64,000 nt of DNA, from assembly GCA_013389105.1 (NCBI GenBank), contig JACADZ010000022.1, positions 62,001-126,000 on the forward strand, in the 5' to 3' direction. Numbering within the stretch: position 1 is the first letter of the stretch; each line of letters begins with the position of its first letter. The notes beneath the pieces were generated by a model. That model saw only the letters and a program-made list of their open reading frames with translations. It was not told where the DNA came from and searched no databases. Positions 40,808-50,139 of this stretch are shown piece by piece. This DNA is from Parvularculaceae bacterium (GTDB lineage Bacteria > Pseudomonadota > Alphaproteobacteria > Caulobacterales > Parvularculaceae). Both the position numbers and the translations under genes were made by a program.

Positions 40808-41407
40808 ATGTTCAATTTGAGGCGGGTCTTCGCGGCAAAGCCTGCCCCGGCGGGCGAGACGGTCACCGCTCGCCTCAACGCGCGCCTGCAGCCGATCGAT
40901 CGAGGGGAGCAGTTCGAGCACCCGCTTGGCGAGGCGCTTCAGTCCGAGGGCCTCGGCGAAGTGGTTGGCGGCGGCACGCAGCTCGCCGGCGAGCCGGCCG
41001 GCATCGAGTTCTGCGATGTGGAGATCCGCCTCAAACAGGCGTCCGAACCGGTCCTCCGGAGAGTAATTGAGCGCCTCGAGTTCCTCGGCGCGCCGAAAGG
41101 CTCGAGGCTCATCATCGAGTCTTCCGGGCGCGAGATTGCATTCGGCAACCAAGAAGGTCTTGCTCTGGTTCTCAATGGGACTGACCTGCCTGCTGAGATC
41201 TACGCATCTTGCGACATCAACCATGTCGTGTCCGAACTGAGCCGGTTGATGGGCGAAAAAGGGTCGTTTCGTGGATATTGGGAAGGCTCGAAGGAAACGA
41301 GCCTCTATTGCTACGGCGGTTCGTTCGTAGAGATGTCGAAGGCGATCGAGCCGCTTCTCAATAACTATCCGCTGTGCCGCGGGGCAAAGGTCGAGCAGAT
41401 CGCCTAG
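40808..41407 (+). CDS. Hypothetical protein
   Basis: 199 aa open frame between ubiB and tusA; no family recognised. Confidence 0.55.
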   Translation: MFNLRRVFAAKPAPAGETVTARLNARLQPIDRGEQFEHPLGEALQSEGLGEVVGGGTQLAGEPAGIEFCDVEIRLKQASEPVLRRVIERLEFLGAPKGSRLIIESSGREIAFGNQEGLALVLNGTDLPAEIYASCDINHVVSELSRLMGEKGSFRGYWEGSKETSLYCYGGSFVEMSKAIEPLLNNYPLCRGAKVEQIA

Positions 41408-41427
41408 CTCGTGCTAGAAGCGGCCCC

Positions 41428-41673
41428 ATGGAAGACCCTCCGCGCCTGCTCGATGCGACCGGTTATCGCTGCCCGCTCCCGGTCATCTTGATGGAAAAGG
41501 CTCTGCGGGCAATGGACCCCGGGGGGCGCCTCAAGGTCATCGCCGACGACCCGATCGCCGCGGTCGACATTCCGCATTTTTGCAGGCAGGCCGGCCACCT
41601 GGCCGAGCGGTTGGCGTCGGAGCCGGAAGTTTGCGTCTTTCTGGTCACGGCCAAGGAAAATAAGGGTCGTTGA
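41428..41673 (+). CDS. TusA-family sulfurtransferase
   Basis: LLDATGYRCPLPVILMEKALRAM (CPxP motif). Confidence 0.9.
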   Translation: MEDPPRLLDATGYRCPLPVILMEKALRAMDPGGRLKVIADDPIAAVDIPHFCRQAGHLAERLASEPEVCVFLVTAKENKGR

Positions 41674-41868
41674 CCGACGTCCTGAAAGGGGGATTTCCGG
41701 CCACAGGGGCGCCATTTTCTGAGACATAATGGTAAATCAGCCGCTGGAGATGAGGACCGCGCCGTGCTTTAATGAAGGTTGACGCGGCCTTCAGGACCGA
41801 AGCGCGCGAGCGCCACGCGGGAAGGCGGGTCGGTCGAGGGAGTGCCTCGCCGAGGGGAGTCTGGGGTT

Positions 41869-43215
41869 ATGAGGGATATCAACGTGACCGTTTCTGTCGG
41901 ATTGCGCCGGACGCTTCAGTGCGCCGCGGCGGTGACGGCGTTGGCGCTTGCGATCGCGGGCTCTGCGTCGGCAAATTTCGAATTGGGCCAGGAGGCCTTC
42001 AAACGCGGCCAGTACGACATCGCCATCGATACCTGGAAGAAATTCGCCGAAGCCGGCGACATCCGCTCCAAGAAGGCGCTCGGCGACGTGTTTTCCGATA
42101 ACATCTGCTCCCAGAGAGAAGCGGAGCGCATGGCGGCGAAAGGCGTTACGCCGCGGTCGCTGACGCCGCCTCCGTCCAAGGTCGTGCCTGTCGACAATGT
42201 CGAGGCGCTCAAGTGGTATATTCTCGCCGCGCACCACGACTTCAGCGTGATCGCCAATCCGACCGCTGACGAGGTCCGGGCGCAGGTTGTCGCCAACAGC
42301 TGCCTTCCTTACGTTCGCGAGGTCATGACGACGAGCGAAGTGCGCACCGCTGAAGATCGCGCCGCGAAGACCTTTGAGCGCGGCTCGCCCCGCGACCTCT
42401 ACAACCTCGGTCTCATGTTCCAGCGCGGCGCCGGCGTCAGCAAAGACAATACCAAGGCGCTCATGCTGTTCGAGCTCGCCAAGACGAAGGGTGTCGGCGA
42501 GGCAAGCCAGGCGTTTGAAAAGCTCGAACAGATCACCGACGCCGGCGAAGAAAAGGCGGCTCGGGAGATGGTCCTCGCCTGGCAGCCGCCCCTGCCGGAA
42601 CTCTACGACAAGAACCCTCCGCATCTTCAGGAGCTCGAGCGCCTGCGCAAGGAACTCAACGAGCTGCGAAATCAGGACGCCCTGCAGGCGGTGTCCGACA
42701 TCGACGTCGAACTGATCCAACGTGCGCTCAAGGCTCTCGGCTTCTACTTCGGCGCCGCCGACAACAAGATGGGTCCCGATACACGCGCGGCCATCCGGCG
42801 GTTCCAGTACTCGCTCGTCGCTCGCGATACGGAGATGACTGAGGAAGAGAAAGAGGCGGTCAGGACAGGCGTCTTGACGGCCAAGCAGACGGTTGAGCTG
42901 GTGAAGCTGGCGGCGAAGAGCCAGCATCCGATGTCGCAATACGTCTACGGCATCATGCATGCGCGCGGCGTCGGTGTGGTTCAGAATGGCGCTGAAGCGG
43001 TTAAGTGGCTGCAGGACGCGGCCGACGCCGACCTCGCCCTCGCGCATTACGCGCTCGGCGTGATCTATCGAGACGGCACGACCGGTCTCAACGAGGTTGA
43101 GCCGAACAAGGTCGAGGCCGCCAAGCACTTCGCGAAGGCTTACGCGCTCGGCTACAAGCCCGCCGGGGACGCGCTGAAGCTCCTTGAGTTCGAAGCGCCG
43201 CGTCAGTCCGATTAG
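41869..43215 (+). CDS. Secreted Sel1-repeat / peptidoglycan-binding-domain protein
   Basis: Signal-peptide-like N-term; Sel1-type repeats (DLYNLGLMFQRGAGVSKDNTKALMLFELA; MSQYVYGIMHARGVGVVQNGAEAVKWLQDAAD); ELIQRALKALGFYFGAADNKMGPDTRAAIRRFQ PG_binding_1. Confidence 0.85.
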   Translation: MRDINVTVSVGLRRTLQCAAAVTALALAIAGSASANFELGQEAFKRGQYDIAIDTWKKFAEAGDIRSKKALGDVFSDNICSQREAERMAAKGVTPRSLTPPPSKVVPVDNVEALKWYILAAHHDFSVIANPTADEVRAQVVANSCLPYVREVMTTSEVRTAEDRAAKTFERGSPRDLYNLGLMFQRGAGVSKDNTKALMLFELAKTKGVGEASQAFEKLEQITDAGEEKAAREMVLAWQPPLPELYDKNPPHLQELERLRKELNELRNQDALQAVSDIDVELIQRALKALGFYFGAADNKMGPDTRAAIRRFQYSLVARDTEMTEEEKEAVRTGVLTAKQTVELVKLAAKSQHPMSQYVYGIMHARGVGVVQNGAEAVKWLQDAADADLALAHYALGVIYRDGTTGLNEVEPNKVEAAKHFAKAYALGYKPAGDALKLLEFEAPRQSD

Positions 43216-43228
43216 TAGGAGGGGCTAC

Positions 43229-44296
43229 ATGAAACGCACGTTCACCATCGCCGTCGCCGGAGGCATGTCCCTCCTCGCCGCCGGCTATGCCGCCGCTCAA
43301 TCGCTGGGCGGATTCCCGATCCGCGAGCCAGGCGCCCATTCGGGGTCGGGCAGCCCCGGACCCGGCGCGAAGCCGGCTAAGGGACCGATGCAGATCATCG
43401 TCGACGCCAATGGCCCGGGTCCCTACAAAACCATCTCGGCGGCGGTCAAAGACGTCGCTGAAGGCGGCATGGTCTATGTCATGCACGGCGTCTACAACGA
43501 GTCGGTCACCATTAATAAGTCGATCCTGATCCAAGGCGACCGCGGCCCCGGCTCCGGGGTCGAAATCATTGCGCCCGCCAACGAGCCCTGCATGACCTTT
43601 GCGCCGACAATCGGCACATCGCATGCGGTGGTGGCGAACATCTCAATGCAGTCGAAGGTGAACTCCCGCCCGAGCGCCTGCCTCGACATCGGGTCGGGGG
43701 TGTTCACGCTCCGCGAAAGCAATGTGATGGGCTCCACGCTCGCGCCCTCCATTCGGGTCGCGGGCGGAACTGCGGTCCTTGAGAAGAACACCATCGCGCA
43801 GGGCTCGCAGGGCATCGTTCTGGCTCAGCCCCACACGCTGTCGCAGGCCTTCATTGTCGATAACAAGATTACGGGCAACCAGGTCGGCGTCGACATCACC
43901 AATGTGAGCCGCGGCGACGTCGTGGTTTCGGGAAACGAAATTTTCAAGAACCAGTCGAAGGGCGTCGCGTCGTCCGGCTATGGCGCCACGATGCTGATCG
44001 GCAACAAGATCCGAAACAATACGGGCTCGGGCGTAATGCTCGAGCGCTACACCAAGCTCGCGCTCGTCCGCTATAACGAGATCGTGAGCAATGACGGCGA
44101 CGGGGTCGAGATCCCGAGCGGCGTCAACGGCCTGATCGAAGAGAACCAGATCGTGGGCAACCGCGGCGCGTCGATCGTGATCCATTCCGGCGCCGCGCCG
44201 AAGATCACGAACAACGTCATCTCGAATAATGGCGGCGACCGCTCCGGCAAAAAGTCCAAAAAGACCAAGGTCAAAGACGAATGGACCCGGCCCTGA
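43229..44296 (+). CDS. Secreted right-handed parallel beta-helix repeat protein (NosD/pectinesterase-like)
   Basis: Signal peptide; IIVDANGPGPYKTISAAVKDVAEGGMVYVMHGVYNESVTINKSILIQGD; repeated NxI..N beta-helix rungs; basic C-tail KKSKKTKVK. Confidence 0.85.
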   Translation: MKRTFTIAVAGGMSLLAAGYAAAQSLGGFPIREPGAHSGSGSPGPGAKPAKGPMQIIVDANGPGPYKTISAAVKDVAEGGMVYVMHGVYNESVTINKSILIQGDRGPGSGVEIIAPANEPCMTFAPTIGTSHAVVANISMQSKVNSRPSACLDIGSGVFTLRESNVMGSTLAPSIRVAGGTAVLEKNTIAQGSQGIVLAQPHTLSQAFIVDNKITGNQVGVDITNVSRGDVVVSGNEIFKNQSKGVASSGYGATMLIGNKIRNNTGSGVMLERYTKLALVRYNEIVSNDGDGVEIPSGVNGLIEENQIVGNRGASIVIHSGAAPKITNNVISNNGGDRSGKKSKKTKVKDEWTRP

Positions 44297-44378
44297 TACG
44301 GCCCTGATCCGGCGTCGTCCCGTCGATCATCAGGCGTTCCGGAAACGGAGCGCCTATTCTTTAGGCCCATGCGCCAGC

Positions 44379-45020
44379 TCAACCGCGTCCGCCCGCAAAC
44401 GCGCCAATCGCCGCGATTCCCCTGACGTTGCGCCCCGAAAGCCGGCGCGCGTTTGTTTCGTCGACGCCGCCGAGCGCTAGGACGGGCAAGGCCGCCGCCG
44501 CCGCCAGTCTTCGAAACCTCTCCGGCCCAAGCGGAACCGCGCACGGGTGGGACGAGGTCGCGAAGACCGGGGAGAGAACGGCAAGCGTCGCGCCGATCGC
44601 GGCGGCGCGCGCAAGATCCGTCTCTGAGTGGCAAGCCGCAGAAACTACCAGCCGGTGGCTGAAGGCGACGGGATCAGGCCGATACAGGTCGGCGGTCCGC
44701 AGGTGCACGCCATCGGCGCCAAGCCGATGCGCGAGATCCGCATCGCCGCCAACCAGGAAGAAGAGCCCGCGGGCTCGGGCGATCGATCCAAGACGAGCGC
44801 CGACGGCCGTGCGCCGCGGATCGTCATAATCGCGATAAATGATGGCGGTTCCGCGCGGCAACGCCCGGGCCACGAGCTCGGGACAGGCGACGCGCCGCCT
44901 GTCGGTCATGAAGGCGAGGACGAACGGCGGGGCGGCGCCGGATGGCCCGCTCGAGTCTTGGAGCGCCCGTGCGGCCGCTGCTAGCCTCGTCGCTCTTGTC
45001 CGGCAGCCCTCGATCGTCAT
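44379..45020 (-). CDS. Thiamine phosphate synthase family protein (ThiE/TenI-like)
   Basis: FFLVGGDADLAHRLGADGVHLRTAD; VLSPVFATSSHPCAVPLGPERFRRLAAAAALPVLALGGV; start uncertain (45020 or 45026). Confidence 0.82.
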   Translation of the reverse strand: MTIEGCRTRATRLAAAARALQDSSGPSGAAPPFVLAFMTDRRRVACPELVARALPRGTAIIYRDYDDPRRTAVGARLGSIARARGLFFLVGGDADLAHRLGADGVHLRTADLYRPDPVAFSHRLVVSAACHSETDLARAAAIGATLAVLSPVFATSSHPCAVPLGPERFRRLAAAAALPVLALGGVDETNARRLSGRNVRGIAAIGAFAGGRG

Positions 45021-45024
45021 CAGC

Positions 45025-45705
45025 ATGTCCGAGCCTCTCACGACCATGGCCGATCCGGTCGCCAATCTGAAGGACGCGGAAGCGCGCCTTAAGGCCGCCG
45101 CCGCCGACCATGGCCGGGCGCCGCCGGACGTCCTGGTCGTCACCAAGACCGTGGCGCCGGAGCGCATCCTGCCGCTGCTGGAAGCCGGACACCGCAGGTT
45201 CGGGGAGAATCGCGTCCAGGAAGCCGTCGCCAAATGGCCGCCCCTGAAGGCTCGATTTCCGGATGTGGAACTGCACCTCATCGGGCCGTTGCAGACGAAC
45301 AAGGCCCGGGACGCGGTCGCCATGTTCGAGGTCATCCAGACGCTCGACCGGGACAAGCTCGCGAGGGTGCTGGCCGAAGAGAGCGCATTGCAGCGGCGGT
45401 CCCCCCGTCTCTACCTGCAGGTCAACACGGGTGATGAGCCGCAGAAGGCTGGGGCCGCGCCGCAATCGGCGGACGTGTTGCTGGCGAACAGCCTACGTCT
45501 CGGACTCGCGATCGAGGGGCTCATGTGCATTCCGCCCGCGGACGAGCCGCCCGCGCCCCATTTCGCGCTTCTGGCGAAAATCGGCCGCCGGAACGGGCTT
45601 TCGCGCCTTTCCATGGGCATGAGCGGCGACTATCTGATCGCGGCGTCCCTCGGCGCGACCCTCGTCAGGATCGGGTCGGGCATCTTCGGCGATCGCCCGG
45701 CCTGA
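45025..45705 (+). CDS. YggS-family PLP homeostasis protein
   Basis: VLVVTKTVAPERILPLLEAGHRRFGENRVQEA; LHLIGPLQTNKARDAV; LSMGMSGDYLIAASLGATLVRIGSGIFG; start 45025 or 45046. Confidence 0.92.
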   Translation: MSEPLTTMADPVANLKDAEARLKAAAADHGRAPPDVLVVTKTVAPERILPLLEAGHRRFGENRVQEAVAKWPPLKARFPDVELHLIGPLQTNKARDAVAMFEVIQTLDRDKLARVLAEESALQRRSPRLYLQVNTGDEPQKAGAAPQSADVLLANSLRLGLAIEGLMCIPPADEPPAPHFALLAKIGRRNGLSRLSMGMSGDYLIAASLGATLVRIGSGIFGDRPA

Positions 45706-45790
45706 GGGGCTCAATCCGACATTTGGTCTGGTCCATGGGTCGCCGTCAGGAGTAGCAAGACGATAAATCGCTCCGGAGGGTCTTGAGAAT

Positions 45791-46480
45791 ATGGCTCGCG
45801 CCAAGAGGATATTGCTGGTCGATGACGACGCCTTGTTGTGCGAAACGCTGAAGGAGCAGTTCGCCCTGCACCAGGAGTTCGCGCTCGACTGCCTGAACGA
45901 CGCCCACGCCGCAATCGAGCGCGTGAAGGAGGAAGCGCACACGGACCTCGTCCTCCTCGACGTCGGCCTGCCCGACATGGACGGACGCGAAGCCTGCCAG
46001 GTCATGCGCAAGAACGGGTTCAAGTCCCCGATCATCATGCTGACAGGGGCTGATACGGACGCAGATCAGGTGCTGGGGCTCAATTCGGGCGCGAATGACT
46101 ATGTTACCAAGCCTTTCAAATTCGCCGTCCTGCTCGCCCGCTTGCGGGCGCATTTGCGCAGTCATGAACAGAGCGAAGACGCGGTATTCAAGATCGGCCC
46201 TTATGAATTCCGGCCGTCGGTCAAGATGCTCGTCACCGAAAGCGACAAGAAGATCCGCCTCACCGAAAAGGAGACTTCGATCCTGAAGTACCTCTATCGG
46301 GCGGGCGGCAAGCCCATCACCCGCGACGTCCTGCTTGACGAGGTCTGGGGTTACAATTCCGGGGTGACGACGCACACCCTTGAAACCCATGTCTATAGGC
46401 TGCGCCAGAAAATTGAGCCCGATCCCGCTAACGCCTCGATCCTCGTGACTGAGGGCGGCGGCTACAGGCTCGCAATCTGA
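45791..46480 (+). CDS. OmpR-family response regulator
   Basis: RILLVDDDALLCETL receiver, LVLLDVGLPDMDG, winged-helix C-domain GYNSGVTTHTLETHVYRLRQKI. Confidence 0.92.
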   Translation: MARAKRILLVDDDALLCETLKEQFALHQEFALDCLNDAHAAIERVKEEAHTDLVLLDVGLPDMDGREACQVMRKNGFKSPIIMLTGADTDADQVLGLNSGANDYVTKPFKFAVLLARLRAHLRSHEQSEDAVFKIGPYEFRPSVKMLVTESDKKIRLTEKETSILKYLYRAGGKPITRDVLLDEVWGYNSGVTTHTLETHVYRLRQKIEPDPANASILVTEGGGYRLAI

Positions 46481-46511
46481 GAACCAGAGACCAAAACGAT
46501 CGCCGGATAAA

Positions 46512-46586
46512 TGGAGCGGGCGAGGCGAATCGAACGCCCGACCCTAACCTTGGCAAGGTTATGCTCTACCCCTGAGCTACGCCCGC
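46512..46586 (-). tRNA. tRNA-Gly (anticodon GCC)
   Basis: Reverse complement GCGGGCGTAGCTCAGGGGTAGAGCATAACCTTGCCAAGGTTAGGGTCGGGCGTTCGATTCGCCTCGCCCGCTCCA; cloverleaf pairs; CCA encoded. Confidence 0.97.
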
Positions 46587-46727
46587 TCGACTGACTTATC
46601 GCGGAGCAAGAACGGCGCCGCGAAGGGTGGCCGGTTTATGCCGAACCGGGGCGCGCTTTGCAAGACGCTCCCAAGGATGGCCGAATTGGCATTCGGTGTT
46701 AATGGGAGAGACCGCCCCCGGCATATG

Positions 46728-47258
46728 ATGGTTTCAACGCCCGCCACCCGCGCCGAGCTCTTCGCGCATCTCGATCAGCTCGGCATTCATCACAAGACAG
46801 TCGAGCACCCCGCGATCTTCACGGTGGAAGAGGGGCGGGACCTCAAGCGGCAATGGCCCGGGGGCCACTCGAAAAACCTCTTCCTGAAAGACAGGGCCGA
46901 TCGCCTGTTTCTCGCCGTTGCGCTCGGCGAGACCCGGGTCGATCTCACCGGACTCGGGCGGAGGCTCGGCTCAAAAGGGCGTCTCTCGTTCGGGGCTCCG
47001 ACCCTGATGACGGCGACGCTGGGCGTGATCCCCGGCGCGGTGACGCCGTTCGCGCTCGTGAACCCCTCGGCCAGGGCTCTGGAAAGAGTGATCGTCGATT
47101 CCGCCCTGCTCGCCGCGGCGCCGGTCTGGTTCCATCCTTTGGAAAATACGGCCTCGACAGCCGTTTCGCCGGCGGATTTTCTGACTTTCCTGAGGTCTTG
47201 CGGCTTCGAGCCGCTCATTCTGCCTCTGGCGGCGCCTGAGGCTGGAAGCGCCAAATAG
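46728..47258 (+). CDS. YbaK/ProX-type prolyl-tRNA editing deacylase
   Basis: HKTVEHPAIFTVEEGRDL...GGHSKNLFLKDRADRLFLAVA; GVIPGAVTPFALVN. Confidence 0.88.
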   Translation: MVSTPATRAELFAHLDQLGIHHKTVEHPAIFTVEEGRDLKRQWPGGHSKNLFLKDRADRLFLAVALGETRVDLTGLGRRLGSKGRLSFGAPTLMTATLGVIPGAVTPFALVNPSARALERVIVDSALLAAAPVWFHPLENTASTAVSPADFLTFLRSCGFEPLILPLAAPEAGSAK

Positions 47259-47314
47259 GCGATTGCCTTCGCTCGCGGCCGACCTATCTAGTTGGCGAAC
47301 ACCCGGAGAATCAA

Positions 47315-48247
47315 ATGACCGAACTCATTGGCGGCGGCGCGCCGAATGGCGCAGCAGGCGCGGCGGCGAAGGATCTCATCAAGGACGCAACCATCGAGAC
47401 CTTCGAGGCTGACGTCCTGCGCGCCTCCATGAAGACGCCCGTGATCGTCGACTTCTGGGCCGACTGGTGCCAGCCCTGCAAGCAGTTGACGCCACGGCTC
47501 GAAAAGGCGGTGCGCGAGGCGAAGGGCAAGGTGCGTCTCGTCAAAGTGGACATCGACCGGAACAAGATGCTCGCCTCACAGCTCCGCATTCAATCGATTC
47601 CGACGGTTTACGCCTTTTTCCAGGGCCGCCCGGTCGACGCCTTTCAGGGGGCCGTGCCTGACAGCGAGATAAAGGCTTTCATCCAACGACTGGTCGGCGC
47701 GGGCGCCGGAGACGCCGCTGGCGATCTTTCCGAGCATCTCGATGCGGCTGAACAAATGCTCGCGCAGGGCGACATCGCCGGCGCCGCCGATCTATTCGGG
47801 CGCATTGCGGAGGCTGACCAAGGGAATGTCCGCGCGCTTGCCGGGCTCGCGCGCTGCCATGTCGCGCTGCGCGACTTCGATCAGGCGCGCGCGCTTCTCG
47901 ACATGATCCCGGCTGACAAGCAGTCGGACCCCGCCGTGACGAGCCTGAGGGCCCAGCTCGAACTTGCGGCAGGCGAATCCGGCAAGCGCGACGCTGCCGA
48001 GCTGCAGGCGCGCCTGCAGCGCAATCCCAAGGACTACGAGGCCCGTTTCGAACTTGCGGGCGCTCTGATCGGCGCCGGCGATATGGAGCGCGGCGTCGAT
48101 GAACTGCTTGAGATCGTCGCCAAGAATCGCGACTGGAACGAAGGCGCCGCCCGCAAAAAGCTGCTGACCGTTTTCGAGGCGCTTGGCGCCGCGCATCCCG
48201 TCACGCAATCGGGCAGGCGGCGGCTGTCATCCATTCTATTCTCCTGA
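47315..48247 (+). CDS. Thioredoxin with C-terminal tetratricopeptide region (YbbN-like)
   Basis: PVIVDFWADWCQPCKQLTPRLEKAV; C-terminal TPR_20-like LARCHVALRDFDQARALLDMIPAD. Confidence 0.9.
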   Translation: MTELIGGGAPNGAAGAAAKDLIKDATIETFEADVLRASMKTPVIVDFWADWCQPCKQLTPRLEKAVREAKGKVRLVKVDIDRNKMLASQLRIQSIPTVYAFFQGRPVDAFQGAVPDSEIKAFIQRLVGAGAGDAAGDLSEHLDAAEQMLAQGDIAGAADLFGRIAEADQGNVRALAGLARCHVALRDFDQARALLDMIPADKQSDPAVTSLRAQLELAAGESGKRDAAELQARLQRNPKDYEARFELAGALIGAGDMERGVDELLEIVAKNRDWNEGAARKKLLTVFEALGAAHPVTQSGRRRLSSILFS

Positions 48248-48275
48248 GGCGGACGATCGACGGGCTCATCGACCG

Positions 48276-48947
48276 ATGACGACGAGGGAGAAATTTCTGA
48301 GGTTGCGGGAATTTCCCGAGGCCCTGCCGCTTTTTCCCCTGTCCGGCGCCCTCCTCCTTCCCGGAGGCCAGCTGCCCCTCAACATCTTCGAGCCGCGTTA
48401 CCTGCGCATGATCGACGACGCGCTCGGCGAGCACCGCCTCATCGGGATGATCCAGCCGAAGGATTCGGGAGCGAGGGCCGAAAAAGGGCTTCCTTCCCTC
48501 TTCCAGATCGGCTGCGCGGGCCGCATCACCGCTTTTTCGGAGACCGGTGACGGCCGTTACCTGATCACGCTGACCGGCTTTAGAAGATTTGAAATTGAGC
48601 GCGAATTGCCGGTGGACACTCCGTATCGGCAAGCTCTCGTGGATTGGAGCCGCTTTGCGCGGGACGACCAGGACGATCCTTCAGGCGCCCTCGTTGATCG
48701 CGACCGTCTGGAGGGGGCGATGCGCCAATACCTCGCAGCAGAGGGGCTCAAGACCGATTGGAAGGCCGTCGGCCAGGCCCCGGTTGACGCGCTGGTCGCT
48801 TCGCTCGCCATGGGCTGCCCGTTTGCGCCCAGCGAAAAGCAGGCCCTGCTTGAGGCGGCAACCCTCGGCGATCGCGCGAGCTGTCTCATTGCGCTAATGG
48901 AGATGTCGCGGCCCGCCGATCCCGGCGGCGCGCCGCCAATGCAATAG
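48276..48947 (+). CDS. LON N-terminal-domain (peptidase S16 substrate-binding) protein
   Basis: LPLFPLSGALLLPGGQLPLNIFEPRYLRMIDDAL. Confidence 0.9.
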   Translation: MTTREKFLRLREFPEALPLFPLSGALLLPGGQLPLNIFEPRYLRMIDDALGEHRLIGMIQPKDSGARAEKGLPSLFQIGCAGRITAFSETGDGRYLITLTGFRRFEIERELPVDTPYRQALVDWSRFARDDQDDPSGALVDRDRLEGAMRQYLAAEGLKTDWKAVGQAPVDALVASLAMGCPFAPSEKQALLEAATLGDRASCLIALMEMSRPADPGGAPPMQ

Positions 48948-48956
48948 GCTGGAACG

Positions 48957-49163
48957 ATGAGCGACGCCAAAACCGATCTCGACCCGCGTCTGCTTGAAAT
49001 CTTGGTCTGTCCCCAGACCAAGGGTCCCTTGGTCCATGACCGCACCAGAAACGAGCTCTTGAGCAAGAAGGCGCGCCTCGCCTATCCGATCCGCGACGGC
49101 ATCCCGATCATGCTGCCGGAAGAGGCGCGGGCGCTGACAGACGTTGAGGCGGATCGTCTCTGA
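48957..49163 (+). CDS. Trm112-family (UPF0434/YcaR) protein
   Basis: [47 protein letters not shown]. Confidence 0.93.
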   Translation: MSDAKTDLDPRLLEILVCPQTKGPLVHDRTRNELLSKKARLAYPIRDGIPIMLPEEARALTDVEADRL

Positions 49164-49269
49164 CTGCACAATCGCGTGAGCCGCGTCCGCGCCGCATTTG
49201 CCCCTTGCCGCTGCGCCGTTTCAGCCGCGGCTCTTGGGTAGGGCGTGACTGTGGTATGTTGGAGGTCTC

Positions 49270-50043
49270 ATGAGTTTCTCGCTGCTGCCTCTGCTCGCCG
49301 GCTGCTTCGCAGGCCTGGCGGATTTTCAAGCGGACGCGCCGACCGCTGAACCGACGGCGACTCGTGCGGCCGCGGTTGTCGTCGCGGCGGCCCCGCAGAG
49401 CGCCGCGGCGCCTGCCGCGGGCCCTAAGGCGGCGAACGGCGCATCCGCCGCAGCGGCCGAAGGGTCGAGGGACGCGGAACCGAACGGGCTTGCCTTCGCC
49501 GGCGTCGACGACAAAGACCTCGTCGATCGCGTCCTTGCGGCGATCGAGAAAATCTCGACGCTGCAGTCTAACTTCACCCAGATCGCTCCTTCCGGCGCGA
49601 CCTCGACGGGCAAGTTCTATCTGCGCCGGCCTGGCCTGCTGCGATTTGAATACGACAAGCCGACACCCCTGTTGATCGTGGCGACAGGCGGCACCGTGTT
49701 TGTACGGGACGAGGCGCTGGAGACGACGGATTCCTATCCGGTTGGGCGAACGCCGCTGAAGTATCTGCTGCGCAAGCGCGTCGAGCTTGGCGAAGCGAAA
49801 ATTGTTAGCGTCCACCGTGGCGAGGACACTGTCGCGGTCACGTTTGCGTCAGACAAGGAGGAGACGGACGGTCAGCTCTCAGTGGTGATGAAGGGTCCCG
49901 ACCTGCAACTGAAGGAATGGATTGTTCGCGATCCCCGGAACGGCGTCACCATGGTCACGCTCTCAGACGTTAGGCTGGACGCAGAAATCCCCAACCGACT
50001 GTTTGCGGCGCCTGAAACCGGGTCCGCCTTCCTTAAGGATTAG
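49270..50043 (+). CDS. lolA: Outer membrane lipoprotein carrier protein LolA family
   Basis: STLQSNFTQIAPSGATSTGKFYLRRPGLLRFEYDKP. Confidence 0.87.
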   Translation: MSFSLLPLLAGCFAGLADFQADAPTAEPTATRAAAVVVAAAPQSAAAPAAGPKAANGASAAAAEGSRDAEPNGLAFAGVDDKDLVDRVLAAIEKISTLQSNFTQIAPSGATSTGKFYLRRPGLLRFEYDKPTPLLIVATGGTVFVRDEALETTDSYPVGRTPLKYLLRKRVELGEAKIVSVHRGEDTVAVTFASDKEETDGQLSVVMKGPDLQLKEWIVRDPRNGVTMVTLSDVRLDAEIPNRLFAAPETGSAFLKD

Positions 50044-50052
50044 CAAGGAATG

Positions 50053-50094
50053 GCTTGAGCGCGCCGCGGTAGCGTCACAGGCAAGCTTTTTTTT
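50053..50094 (+). terminator. Possible weak intrinsic terminator downstream of lolA
   Basis: GCTTG ... CAAGC followed by a run of 8 T; short stem, long loop. Confidence 0.35.
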
Positions 50095-50139
50095 GCGAAC
50101 CCTATTGAAATCCGCATCGATGATGCGTTAATGTAACAC

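Noticed and set aside
41791-43128. 445-aa minus-strand ORF opposite the Sel1/PG-binding gene
   Set aside because: Antisense frame with no signature; plus-strand gene has signal peptide and repeats
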